Positions 47,567-59,074 of a DNA stretch of 64,000 bases are shown one piece after another; position 1 is the stretch's first letter, and each line of letters begins with the position of its first letter. The notes beneath the pieces were generated by a model. It was given only the letters and a program-made list of their open reading frames with translations, did not search any database and was not told where the DNA came from. The position numbers and the translations under genes are program-made. Origin of the DNA: Hepsetus odoe (taxonomy: Eukaryota; Chordata; Actinopteri; Characiformes; Hepsetidae); NCBI GenBank assembly GCA_017165825.1, contig CM029387.1, positions 17,931,061-17,995,060 on the forward strand, read 5' to 3'.

Positions 47567-48109
47567 GAGGACAGAATTTCAGAATTCCTCTGAAAGTTGC
47601 ATTCTATGTTATAAGGAATCTGCTGAGTGTTAAACTAAACAGACACTTGAACAGACTATTCAGCGTCTCTTTTTTATAGACATCACTGTGACCTACAGTG
47701 TCAGAAATCCCTGGCTTCCAAGTCCTTGCTTCAAAAACTCAACAATAACTCAGAGCCTGGGCTGTTTTCATTGTCATCTCTGAATAATAAGCTTAAGGAG
47801 TTAATAAGTGTGGGGTTAACAACTTAATGTGGTTTGAAGCAAGTGTGTGATGATTTAGGCAGGCAGTTAGCACAGTCCTAATTGGTGGATTAGCCACAGG
47901 AGCCTTGTAGCTTTGATGTTCTTCAGGCACCAGACCTGTCCTGGCTGATTGACTAAATGTGGAGTTCGGGGGAACCGATTAAACTTTATTCATTTACTGA
48001 ACTATTGCTTTAAGTGATAATAAGGATATTCAGACTCAGAGCAGTCACACCAGTACTTTTCCATCTTTAGACAATGAATGAGAGGGAGGGAGGAAAGAGA
48101 CAGAATGAG

Positions 48110-48157
<48 letters not shown>

Positions 48158-48216
48158 CTTATGAAAGACGATTCACTTCTTTGTTTGAATCACATGAGCC
48201 ATTCCCTCGTCTCCCA

Positions 48217-48270
<54 letters not shown>

Positions 48271-48780
48271 AAGCAGGTGCAAGACTGAAATACTGGCGGT
48301 TAAAAACTTTGGGGCCAATTTTTCTTTCTATTCTGTGTATTTTCTCAGTTCCTTTTAAAACTTACACGATTTGTATTCGTGTTTAAGTAGAAGTACAGAT
48401 AGATAGATGAAAAATAAATAAGTAAAAAGTATAAGTACTGGATTCATCTTTCTGTACTCAGAAATGTATTCAGAATATACATGTAAAAACGAAGGTCTTT
48501 AAAGGTTGCAAATTGAAACCCACACCATTTTAATAAAATGCAAAACTATTAAACCATTCAAACTCCAATAAAAATCTACTGAGGATAATGAATATTAACT
48601 TCACTGCTTCACTTTCATCCATGTCTCTCCCATTACAGACATCACACTCAACACACACACCTTTTCTCCACCACTCACTCTCTCATTCCTGTCTTTCTCT
48701 AGTTACCTCTATGTCATCTGGCATCTCCACTGGCCAAGGAAGTTTTATCTCTGTTTAAACGGATGACTAAATTAAGAAAT
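47567..48780. other. Unique DNA around a GA/CT inverted pair
   Basis: (GA)n at 48112-48156 and (CT)n at 48220-48270 are listed separately. 47780-47990 has TCCTAATTGG and TTAATAAG motifs and could be conserved noncoding DNA. Confidence 0.4.
48112..48270. repeat. (GA)n ... (CT)n inverted microsatellite pair
   Basis: A 45-bp GA run and a 51-bp CT run are separated by 63 bp of unique sequence, so the strand can fold into a long stem. Confidence 0.9.
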
Positions 48781-49012
48781 GCGACTCAGTGGGTATCACT
48801 GTTGCCTCACAGTGAGAAGGTCCTGGGTCTAATTCCCAGGCAGGGCAGTCTGGGTCCTTTTGGTGTGGAGTTTGCGTGTTCTCTGTGTGTGAGAGTGTGT
48901 TTGGGTCACTGATGAACCGGCGACCTGTCCAGATTGTGTCCCCACCTTTCACCTGTGAGAGCTGTGATAGACCTCCCATGATAAGGACAGGCGGCTAAGA
49001 GCTTGAATGTAA
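48781..49012 (+). mobile_element. Family C SINE, internally deleted
   Basis: CTCAGTGGGTATCACTGTTG, TGGGTCTAATTCCCAGG and GTGTGGAGTTTGCGTGTTCT, then directly ACCGGCGACCTGTCCAG. The middle third is missing. Confidence 0.82.
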
Positions 49013-49242
49013 GGAGTAAAAGCAAACACAGGTATGTGTAAAATTAGCAAGATAGAAATGGGATGTTCTGATGTAGGAATAAAAAAGAGCAAAGCACCAG
49101 TGCGTTCCTGATCTCTTTGCATGCAGCTAAACTGAGAAGACTGGGGATGTTGGAAACACGTGAGAAAGCCTGGAACCTTTAGATTCTGTTCGACCAAGTG
49201 ACTCAAATATTAATATAATATGATATTAATACACATTTCCAA

Positions 49243-49507
49243 GGGTCGCACAGTAAGAAGCTCCCGGGTTTGATTCAAAGGCAGTCTGGCTTCTTACTGA
49301 AGCATCTTCTCCATGTCTGCGTGGTTCGTCTGGTTTCCTCCTCAGTGATGTGCACTGAGGTGGACTGGAGATGCTGCAGTGTCTCCTCCTGCCTGTGACC
49401 GTGCATATGCCCTGCTTTGGACTGGGGACCTTCCTGGGGTGTTTCTCCGCCTTTCGTCCTATAAGTGCTTGGCTGTGATCCAGGATGAGTGGCTCAGATA
49501 ATGGATA
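49243..49507 (+). mobile_element. Family C SINE, diverged
   Basis: CTCCCGGGTTTGATTC, GTGGACTGGAGATGCTG, GGGTGTTTCTCCGCCTTTCG and GGCTCAGATAATGGATA. Confidence 0.75.
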
Positions 49508-49652
49508 GTGACATCTAAATAAAGGTTTTCATCTAAATAAGCTAAAACACGTCTATATTAAATTACTGCTAAAACTAGAACATAACGAAGTAATGCTTTT
49601 ACATATTGTACATATTGCTCTCTTATACAGCTTTCTACTTTTCCGATCTCTG

Positions 49653-49653
49653 G

Positions 49654-49690
<37 letters not shown>

Positions 49691-49697
49691 TTTCTTT
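49653..49697 (+). repeat. (CTTT)n microsatellite
   Basis: About 10 TTTC units. Confidence 0.95.
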
Positions 49698-50046
49698 ACC
49701 CTATTAAACTTTAATCTTTTAGGCATCATGTCTCATAATCTCAGCACATCTGTAACATTAAGCAATGAAAGAAAACAGAAGCAGGGACTGGGGTATGGCT
49801 GTTTGGGAAGTATAACTGGTTTACTAGACTGCCTTGGGAAAAGGTCTCAACCCTCCCACTGCAGTAATTAGGTTTCTTCTGAAACACCATTAGCAGGTTT
49901 CTTCGGGGCAGAGGGTTTTAAGGTGGTGTAAATAAATTAGTTTTTGATTCACATTCCTGTCGCCCTTTTGCTACTCAAACTTTAGCAGGAATGAACATCG
50001 TCCAGCTCGAACAGGCTCAAGATTTTAAAGAACAGGCAGACTTGGT

Positions 50047-50124
50047 TCTCTCTTCCTCTCTGTCTCTTTCTCTGTCTCTCTCTCTCTCTCTCTGTCTGCC
50101 CTTTCTCTCTGTCTCTCTCTCCCC
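50047..50124 (+). repeat. Imperfect (CT)n tract
   Basis: CT units interrupted by TG and CC. Confidence 0.9.
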
Positions 50125-50613
50125 TCATTGCTGTGTCAGATGGACCGGTCAGTTGGAAAGGACACAGCGGTGTCTTTGTGTTTTTGTGTTTGCCCTGTCA
50201 GGCCCAGACAACTGGATCATTTTGAATTCCCCTGGTGAAAATGCGTGTGTGTTTGTGTGTATGTTTTATAGTGGCCAGTGGGCTCATGGAGTGTTATAAA
50301 TCAGATTAAGTTGAAATGTGAGCTGTACAAGCTGTAGCTAAGCGAGGGGCTTTAAACACTCACTGATTTATAGCGAGAAGTGACCAATTTTATGGAAACC
50401 ATTCCTCCACCACATGCATTCAGGTTTATAACTCACTAACAGAAAGCTTTAATGATGTCCGCTGGCATTTTCAACACAGTATGTACAATACACATGGTCC
50501 TTCTGAGGTTTTCAGAATAATTGTTAAAGCTAGAAAGGGAAAAAATGTCTGTAAAATGATCAAGAAAACAGGTTAACTTTATTGGAAAAATAAAAAAAGG
50601 GCACCTTTTCTCA

Positions 50614-50614
50614 C

Positions 50615-50646
<32 letters not shown>

Positions 50647-50654
50647 TTATCATT

Positions 50655-50687
<33 letters not shown>

Positions 50688-50691
50688 CATA

Positions 50692-50729
<38 letters not shown>

Positions 50730-50766
50730 ATATATATATATATACATATATATAGATAGATAGATA
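50614..50766 (+). repeat. Compound (TA)n(CA)n(GATA)n array
   Basis: Four TA runs separated by CA, CATTATCATTGAG, GCATAG and TGTGTG pieces, ending in GATAGATA. Confidence 0.95.
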
Positions 50767-51318
50767 AGATCCACTAGCACGACCTTCATAAAGATCTGGA
50801 TTTGAAGCCATTGTACAAAAAAGTTGTTTAATTGAAAAAATAAAATGAAAAACTTTAAAGGTATCCTTTAATATCATGAGCTGCCCTGCAGATAAACACA
50901 CGGGCTTGCACTCAGGCACACATGGAGGCCTCAAAGCAAAGGGAAAGATGCTCAGAGTTTTCTAGAAGCTAAAGGCCTGCTGGACCCTGTCATATCTAAC
51001 CCCTACCAGATGTAGAGAGAGAGACGAAAGACTTTTTGCTCAACCTGAGCTCAATGTAGGTGGGCTTTCTTAAAGGGGGTCAGACGGAGGCGGTAACTAG
51101 GTGTGTATGTGTGTGTTTCGGGGTCTATTTGTATAAAACATGCCCCGAGGAGAGGGTTTTTGAGGCCCCAAAACACACCAGGATTTAATCTGAACATACA
51201 CACATGAACCCAGTGCACTGCTCAGAGAATTAATAAAAATGCTCAAAGAAATGGGAGTGAAAAGAGTGAAAAGAAAGGAAAAATAATATAATGGGGTTAT
51301 ATGCAGTTTACCGAGTTA

Positions 51319-51320
<2 letters not shown>

Positions 51321-51392
<72 letters not shown>
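51321..51392 (+). repeat. (GA)n microsatellite
   Basis: About 35 GA units, with purine-rich sequence continuing to 51640. Confidence 0.95.
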
Positions 51393-51395
<3 letters not shown>

Positions 51396-51762
51396 ATGAG
51401 AAGAAGTGGAGAAAGAGAGAGAGACAGAGAGAGAAACAAGAATGAGAGGTAAGAATGAAGGAGAAGAGAATGGCGGTGGACAAATTGATACAGAAAAGAG
51501 AGAGAAAGATTGATAGAAAGAGAGGCTGAAAGAGGAGCCAGACCAAGAGTGAGAGAGACAACAGAATGAGGGAAAATAGAGAAATACTAAAGGAAAAGAA
51601 AAACAGAGGGAGAGTGTGAACGAGAGAGAGAAAAAGATTCTAATGTAATGTGAATCTACTATAAATGTACTACGCGTTTATGTTCACAAGTTTATTGTTA
51701 ATTACCGTGGCAACAGTATATCTTGTTGGCAACAGTCTATCTGGCCACTAAAACACCTTTGA

Positions 51763-51763
<1 letters not shown>

Positions 51764-51814
<51 letters not shown>
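51764..51814 (+). repeat. (GA)n microsatellite
   Basis: About 25 AG units. Confidence 0.95.
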
Positions 51815-51818
<4 letters not shown>

Positions 51819-51879
51819 TCACCAGACCAGCACAGGAAGAACCATATGACCTCTGGGGTCTCTAGAGATATCTCCTAAC

Positions 51880-51898
51880 TACACACACACACACACAC

Positions 51899-51957
<59 letters not shown>

Positions 51958-51968
51958 TGCACTCACAC

Positions 51969-52027
<59 letters not shown>
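51880..52027 (+). repeat. (CA)n array with CG interruptions
   Basis: 148 bp of AC units interrupted by ACGCAC and a CACGCATGCACTC block. Confidence 0.96.
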
Positions 52028-52028
<1 letters not shown>

Positions 52029-52554
52029 CTGTCAGTGACCAGTCTCTAGCATCCAAGAAAACCACAGAGAGATTATTCTCCCTCAGGCATCATCTTTAGG
52101 AGGAGCAGAAATGTGAAATGTCACATGTATTTAATGTGTTTAGTGTTTAAAATGATGACGCTGTAAATGTGTGCATATGCTCTGAATTTCAGGAGTTTTC
52201 TATAAACTGTATTAGGTAGAAACATTACTAAACTTCACCACAAGGTCGGATTTTTAATAGAATAAGAAAGTAACTCCAGAATAATGAGTTCAGAAGAAGC
52301 TATGGAACATTCACATTTTTGCAGTTTTTCATCAACTAATTCAACTTGAACCTTAGCTATTTAAGCTATTGTCAAAGCTGATCAGCTAATCCATATTTAC
52401 GTTATGTTATGATATGTTTATTACTTATGCATTTAAGAAGAAACCAAGACAGGTCCCCTTTAAGCAAAAAGTTCCTGGATTTGTTTTTTTTTATTCTCTC
52501 TCTCTGAGTGTCTTTCACATAGACATGAGAAGGACACATTTCTCAAATGATCTC

Positions 52555-52920
52555 TTTCAGGATCACTGTTGGTGGTCATCAAGTCTCAAAAAATGAACTC
52601 CACCTCCAAGCCAATAAACTTTGGAGGATGTGCCAGAAGAAAACTAGCTTCAAACGTAAGCAAGTGAAATTTCTTTCCAAGGCCCTGGGAACCTTGAAGA
52701 GATCATAGTCATCATGAAGTCTGGATTCATGGCAGTGATCCAAAATGTAAAGGTTTGCACCATGCTGGTTCAATGATCACAGAACCAAGCTTTTGGCATC
52801 CCAGTCCTGAGCTAAAACCCCAGTTGAAAATGAGTAGTGCATTCTAGTTGGGGTGTCTAGAAAAGTAGACCCTGAACGACCTTTAGAGGTTCTTCAAATT
52901 CTATAAGCCTTTAGAGAACA
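52555..52920 (+). mobile_element. Possible decayed Tc1-like element
   Basis: GTGCCAGAAGAAAACTAGC, CCAAGGCCCTGGGAACCTTG and the order CAGTCCTGAGCTAAAACCCC then GAAAATGAGTAGTGCATTCT resemble a Tc1 transposase end (SPDLNPxENEW-type) with many stops. No terminal repeats were found. Confidence 0.35.
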
Positions 52921-52933
52921 AGATTAAAAGTTT

Positions 52934-53639
<706 letters not shown>

Positions 53640-55150
53640 AAGAGTTGTAATATTTTAAAATTATAAAAACATCATATTTTCAGAACATTTGTCAAATTTG
53701 CAGTAGTTCACAACATGTGTAATAGCACATAATATTTGAAATAAAGATCTTAGTAAGTAATATTGTATTATTAACCTTGCTATATTTGTGGTCAATCTGT
53801 AATAGTTCTAGTGATATGTAACAAATATTGTAATAAATGTTTGTAGCAAAGTTTTAACACGTGCAGAAATGAAATTCCCAAAATGAAAATGTATGTATAA
53901 AATGTAAGAAAAGATTAGATAAATGTAATGTTTGCAGGAAGCGGATGATGCACGTAGAAACAAATGGAGTAATTGTATCTTAAAGCAAAATGACAATGTA
54001 TGTATAAAATGTTGAAAAGCTGCACGATTAAGATAAACGTAATATATGCAGGTAGCGTCACATTATAGAAAAATGTAATAATTCTAATATTTATTCATAT
54101 ATTAGTAATATTTGCAACAGGTTTATATGCAGAAACATAATATTTAAAAGAAAATGTTTTCGGATTTAGAAATGTAAAGTAACACATGTAGAAATGTAAT
54201 ATTTGTAATATTTGAATATTTTGTAATATTTTGGCCACTGGGGCAGCGGTGGCCTAGTGGTTAGGGAGTTGCCCCGCATCGAAGATTGTGGGTTCGATTC
54301 TCACAAATAGGTTGCCCTGAGGTACCCCTGAGCAGCACCACCTCACTGCTCCTGGGCGCTAATAGCTGTCTACTGCTGCACGCTTTTGTGTGCATGGGTT
54401 AAAAGCAGAGAGGTCCAATTTCGTTGTGGTTCATGGTGTGCAGTGCTGTGGACTCTCGCAATGACAAGGGTTGTCACTTTCACTTTCATTTGGAAATAAA
54501 ACATATTACTACAATTAAATTAAAACATATTACTACAATTACTAAAATTTGTAATATTTGGAAATAAAACATATTACTACAATAAAAGTAATAAAATAAA
54601 AATCAAAAAATTAAAAGTTGTGATGTTTGAAATTGTAATACATATAATAAAGTTGTAAAATATATAGAAATGTAATATTTGTAGGCAGCGATCATTTGAA
54701 GAAACGTAATATTTAAAGTTATTACATAGGGTGAAATGTCATGTCTGAAGGCAAGGTTTTTATATTCAGAAATGCCCTATCACAGGAAAATTGCGACGTA
54801 TGTAGAAATTTAGCATTTGAAGTTCTAATATATAAGATCAGTAAAATATTTAGCAATTTGTAAAAACGTAACGCATGTAATGTGTAAAGAAAGGCAACAT
54901 CAGTAAAATGGAACATTGATCATTTGTAATGTAACAGTCGTTGTAATGTAATAGTCGTAATAAAAGTTTAAGATTAGTGGAATTGTAGCATTTGTAGGAA
55001 TGGTGAGTTAAAATGTAGTTTTAGGGACATGAATGTTGTGATTTCTGTATTAAAGTTGTAAAATGTGTTCGAATCTTGTACTGTTAGTAGCAAAGTCGTA
55101 ACATCTACAGTAATTTGTAATGATACGTAGTAAGGTAATAGTAATATTGT
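53640..55150 (+). repeat. Degenerate AT-rich short-period array
   Basis: Variants of TGTAATATTTGTAGAAA recur irregularly every 20-30 bp across 1.5 kb, for example near 53925, 54040, 54190, 54672, 54985 and 55115. A higher-order unit of 107 bp is visible: 53879-53985 resembles 53986-54092. A family A SINE interrupts the array at 54241-54489. Confidence 0.55.
54241..54489 (+). mobile_element. tRNA-derived SINE (family A), best-preserved copy
   Basis: GGGCAGCGGTGGCCTAGTGG (A box), GTGGGTTCGATTCTCAC (B box), TGCATGGGTTAAAAGCAGAG, ATTTCGTTGTGGTTCA and a CACTTTCACTTTCATT tail, in sense. Confidence 0.95.
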
Positions 55151-56162
55151 TCTTCCCTCTTTTACAAATCCAAACAGAACTCCAGCAGAGTGTAATTGAA
55201 TTTACAGCGGAGGCCCAGTGCTGAGTTATTGTGCCCTGGAGAAAGGCCACAGTGGCTCAGTGCCAAACAGAGATTACACATTGACCAAGATTCAGCATGA
55301 GTTTGGGAAAAATGTGTGTCCTTGGACATCTGTGTGCATTTGTGTGTGTGTGTGCGTGTGGTTGTATATGTGGTGTGTGCGTGTGTGTGAGTGTAAGCAG
55401 GCATATGAGACCAGATGCAGTTGTACTGAGATTCTACTTTACCGATCGTTCAGCTCAGTAAGAGACCCTAAAAAGAAATGAAATTAATTTTTTTACTTTT
55501 GATCGCTACATGAAACTATATTTATTTCAGCGCTTTGATATTTCACTCCTACATTATTGAAGAAGTATGTTATTTTAATGAGTATAAGTGGTCTAAATGT
55601 TTGACCTCTGGTAGACAGTAATTCATCAGAAGGTCGTCGGTGTTCCCAGCTCGGTTACAATGTAAGGTCGCCTTGCGAGGACAGATCTGTTTGAGAATCA
55701 TCAAGTGCTGTATTTCCTCAAGGATTCTTGCTAGAGAATCAGAGACCTTGTGCAGAGTGTAACAAATGTGTACAGTGTGAAAAGGTGCAAGGATGCAACT
55801 ATACATACATATGGTGATACATTTCCCAAATTTCAACATTAACCTGAATGACCCCAGTTGACCTCAGACAGACAGCATTTAACACACCAATTTTTAAATA
55901 CATTTTTAAATAAAGTGGTAAAAGTCAAATTGTTTTTTAAAATGGTTTAGTGTAAAAAAATGTACTGGTTTCTTTACAGTGCTGGTGCTGATCCCAGAGA
56001 TTTTCAGTGTGTTCGTTTTTTCCAAACTTGGGTTTAGAGCTAAATTTTTTTAGTCTAAGTTTAGTTTAGGAAAGTGTATGTGACAAATTAAAAATCTTGT
56101 AAATCTTGACTGGGGAACCTACACATGCAAAGTGTGAAAAGTGTTAACAGTGTTAAAGTACA
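55151..56162. other. Unique DNA with a (GT)n tract at 55336-55393
   Basis: No gene is recognised. Confidence 0.4.
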
Positions 56163-56703
56163 TACAGTACAGTTTTAGGCTATAAAAAAATGCTGTAAAC
56201 ATAGAATGCTTTCAGAAATATAAATAATTATGTTTATTTTTATCAATTTACAAAATGCAAAGTGAGCGAACAAAAGAAAATCTAATCAGATCAATAATAT
56301 TTGGTGTTATTACCTTGCTTCTCAGACCAGCATCAGTTCTTCTGGCCCCACAGAGCCCTGATCTCAACATCAATCCAGTGTGTCTGGGATCACATGAAGA
56401 GACAGAAGGATGTGAGGAAGCTTCAGATCCACAGAAGATCTGTGGTTAGTTCTCCAAGATGTTTGGAACAACCTACCAGCAGAGTTCCTTCAAAAACTGT
56501 GTGCAAGTGTACCTAGAAGAACTGATGCTGTTTTTAAGACAAAGGGTGGTCACACCAAATATTGATTTGATTTAGATTTCTTTGTTCATTCACTGCATTT
56601 TGTTGATTGATGAAAATAAATGATGAACACATCCATTTCTGAAAGCATTCTTTCTTTACAGCATTTTTTCCACACCTGCCTAAAACTTTTGCACAGTACT
56701 GTA
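56163..56703 (+). mobile_element. Tc1-like transposon with long inverted repeats, internally deleted
   Basis: It begins TACAGTAC and ends GTACTGTA. Inverted repeats extend about 140 bp: TGCTGTAAACATAGAATGCT (56191) mirrors AGCATTCTTTCTTTACAGCA (56643-56662). Between them a plus-strand remnant of the transposase C-terminus keeps APQSPDLN (third catalytic region), HMKRQKDVRK and NNLPAEFLQK in alternating frames. The HTH and first catalytic residues are deleted. The TIR also occurs alone at 37288-37316. Confidence 0.8.
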
Positions 56704-56946
56704 CCAGATAAACTACAACCAGAAAACTATTGATCATTGATCATAAAAAAACATCAAATGCCAGAAAGAGTTCAGCCAACAAACTGCAATCTAATAGAAA
56801 TAGAAACTTCATTTATTGTTTGTTTAGGAAAAACAAAGAAAATTTGTATTAGCCTGCTAATTGAACCTCTATACCATTTTATGTTGTATTTCAGAAAGTT
56901 TTTCCAGCTGACACCTTGTCCACAGAAGTAAAAGACTATAAAAAAT
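56704..56946. other. Unique DNA
   Basis: Nothing is recognised. Confidence 0.4.
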
Positions 56947-57821
56947 CTACCTTTGGCTTACAAAGCCTTTAACGGCTTCGCTCCCGAGTATCTCTCTGAG
57001 CTTATCTCCAGTTATGACCCTCCATGCTCACTTAGAACACAAAGTGCTGGCTTTCTAACAGTTCCCAGAAACAACAGGGGAAAGAGCCTTTTCATTCAAC
57101 TCCCATCTCTGGAACAGTCTTCCAGCTACTGTCAGGGACTCAGACACACTCTCAGTATATAAGTCCAGGCTAAAAACCTATATGTTTAGGCAGGCCTTTA
57201 GTAATGAATCTTCCTGTTAGTTAAAAGGAGCAGATCCAGGGGTTCATGGATACAGAGAATTACAGTAACTGGGATGTTGATGCTACCAGCCCACCACTCA
57301 CTCACACGCATCACTCATGTTTGTTGACGGTGGTGTGGGGGGACGCCAGTGTCTCAGGGTGCTGTCGTGTTTGTAAAACCCTCGGGTCTGTCCTTTCTAA
57401 TCAGGCTGTAATAGTGAGTTTCACAGTACTGCACTCTATAAATTCTTGGTTTGCGCAATGTGAGTTCAAAACAGAACTAATTTCTTTCTCTCTGTTTGAG
57501 ATGGAGGACCGTCCACTACCTGTACGGTCGACAGCTTAGGCATTTCTGGAAAGCATAGTCCTTCCACCCACACCTCTCCTCACCAGCTACATCACAGAAC
57601 TGCCAATTACAGACACAAATGCACTCTTTAATAGTCACTCATACTTTACTCATTACTAAATCCATACATGTATCAAATGCACTTTCTCTTTTTTTTCCTT
57701 CTTTATTTCTGGTGTCAGCCAGAGGAGGATGGACTCCTCTTTTGAGTGTTGGTTCCTCAAGAGAATTCTTCCCTCCAGTTTTAGGAGTTTTTCCTCTGTC
57801 ACTCTTGGTTTCCTCAATTGG

Positions 57822-58063
57822 TGTCAAGGTAGATGGCGCTCTACTCTGACGCCGCTCTGTGTGGGTTTTTCCATTGGGGCTGGCTTGATAAGCCCCAAGG
57901 TGTCAGAGTAGAGCGTCAGTCATTGTAGATGTACGGGTGTACCAGTGACTAGAGTATGTTTCACGTGTGGGTGCTTTATGTATATGCTGGATAAAAAAAG
58001 AGGAGATCTTGATTTCTATTATGCGCTTATGTCCGAATCCACACCTCAACCACCTCCGTTACA
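57822..58063 (+). mobile_element. Solo LTR (242 bp) of a gypsy-like element
   Basis: It starts TGTCAAGG, ends CCGTTACA and is flanked on both sides by ATTGG (57817-57821 and 58064-58068), a 5-bp target duplication. It shares the ends and nested hairpin of the LTR at 1452-1784. No internal sequence remains, as expected after recombination between two LTRs. Confidence 0.85.
57837..57915 (+). promoter_or_regulatory. Nested inverted repeat in the solo LTR
   Basis: Outer arms 57837-57850 and 57902-57915 are perfect 14-bp complements (CGCTCTACTCTGAC). Inner arms are GGGGCT (57876-57881) and AGCCCC (57891-57896). The loop lacks a good TATA box. Confidence 0.6.
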
Positions 58064-58258
58064 ATTGGTGATTGACCCAGATTCTATAATAATGTTACTT
58101 AGACAGCAACAGTTTTAAAAAGTGCTTTATAAATAAAACTGACTTCATGAACCAAATTGCTAGCTCAAATTGCCACAGCTTTCAAAGCCTCATTGCTTTT
58201 AAAGAGAAATTTCAGCTAGATCAGAATATTACTATATAAGGAATAAGCTAAAGCTGAA

Positions 58259-58296
58259 AAAAGTGAAAGTGACTATGCTTGTCATTGTGAGAACAC
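58259..58296 (-). mobile_element. 3' tail part of a split family A SINE
   Basis: AAGTGAAAGTGACTATGCTT through GTGAGAACAC. It continues at 58845. Confidence 0.85.
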
Positions 58297-58844
58297 AATT
58301 CAATTCAATTCAATTTATTCTTGTATAGCGCCTTTTACAACAAAGATGCCCCAAGGCACTTTACATTGATGGTCGGCGATGGAACAGGTTACAGTAATAG
58401 AGGTTTAAGATGTTTGCCGACGACTCACGGAGAGAGAACCAAAACTCCACTATGTGAGAAAAACCTCTGGAGGGTCCAAGGTCAACTAGCCACCCAATCC
58501 CTTGGGTATACTAACAGTACAGAGTTAGTTTGGTTTTAAACTCCAGGATCAGTGAGGAGTCCCAAGTTGCTTCCAGGTACCAATGAGCCGCCAGGGTCCC
58601 TTGGCGCATCAGATGCATCACACAGACCAGATGGTAGCTCGGCATTGGACTCAGGTGATGACCACAACGGGCCCCCCCGGACATGTGGGGAGAGAAATGG
58701 AATGAGGGGGTCGGTAATGAGCAGGATCCATTAGTGACAGACACAGAAATGAAACAGTGCAATGGCATGTACAGCAGCACCAGCGACATTACTAGTGGTG
58801 CACTATGGTGATTGGTGCGGGTAAGCTAAACTGCGGGTAAGCTA
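58297..58844 (-). mobile_element. L2-like LINE 3' end with (AATTC)n tail, longest copy
   Basis: Minus-strand member of the 8545-8811 family, starting (AATTC)n then TTATTCTTGTATAGCGCC and GCCCCAAGGCACTTTACATT. About 300 bp extend further 5' than the plus-strand copies. It ends in a 16-bp repeat (GCGGGTAAGCTAAAC twice). No coding sequence is recognised. Confidence 0.88.
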
Positions 58845-59074
58845 AACACAACACAGCGAACCACAATGAAATTGGACTTCTGCATTTAACCCATGCACAC
58901 AAACACACACCATGCAGCAGGGGGCAGCTATGTAAGCACCCAAGGAGCAGTGATGGGGATGGTACCTTCCTCAAGGGTACCTCATGGCAACCTACTGATA
59001 AGGGGTTTGAACCCACAATTTTCCGATCTTGTGGCCAACTCCCTAACCGCCTAACATCAGGCATCTGTTGCCCT
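58845..59074 (-). mobile_element. Main part of the split family A SINE
   Basis: ACAGCGAACCACAATGAAAT through B-box complement GTTTGAACCCACA. The A-box end is altered (CCGCCTAACATCAGGC). Confidence 0.88.

Larger units (their letters stand above)
56947..58146 (+). mobile_element. 5'-truncated L2-clade LINE with its 3' UTR, split by a solo LTR
   Basis: 56953-57210 reads YKAFNGFAPEYLSELIS, then YDPPCSLRTQSAGFLTVPR, then (frameshifted) LKTYMFRQAFSNE, the last part of an L2 reverse transcriptase. The 3' UTR contains GCCAGAGGAGGATGGACTCC, TTGGTTCCTCAAGAG and TTAGGAGTTTTTCC, and ends AAAGTGCTTTATAAATAAA. The LTR at 57822-58063 interrupts this UTR. Confidence 0.85.

Noticed and set aside
51316..52065. 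Leu-Ser and Cys-Val repeat proteins
   Set aside because: Translations of (GA)n and (CA)n microsatellites.
54241..54320. tRNA gene
   Set aside because: The A and B boxes are those of a SINE head. The body and tail are SINE, and no cloverleaf with a proper acceptor stem could be drawn.
57619..57911. Short overlapping frames in the L2 3' UTR and solo LTR
   Set aside because: They span the transposon junction and have no homology beyond the repeats.
58321..58539. Frame similar to that at 8567-8782
   Set aside because: Both translate a noncoding LINE 3' end. The similarity is shared repeat ancestry, not a gene family.
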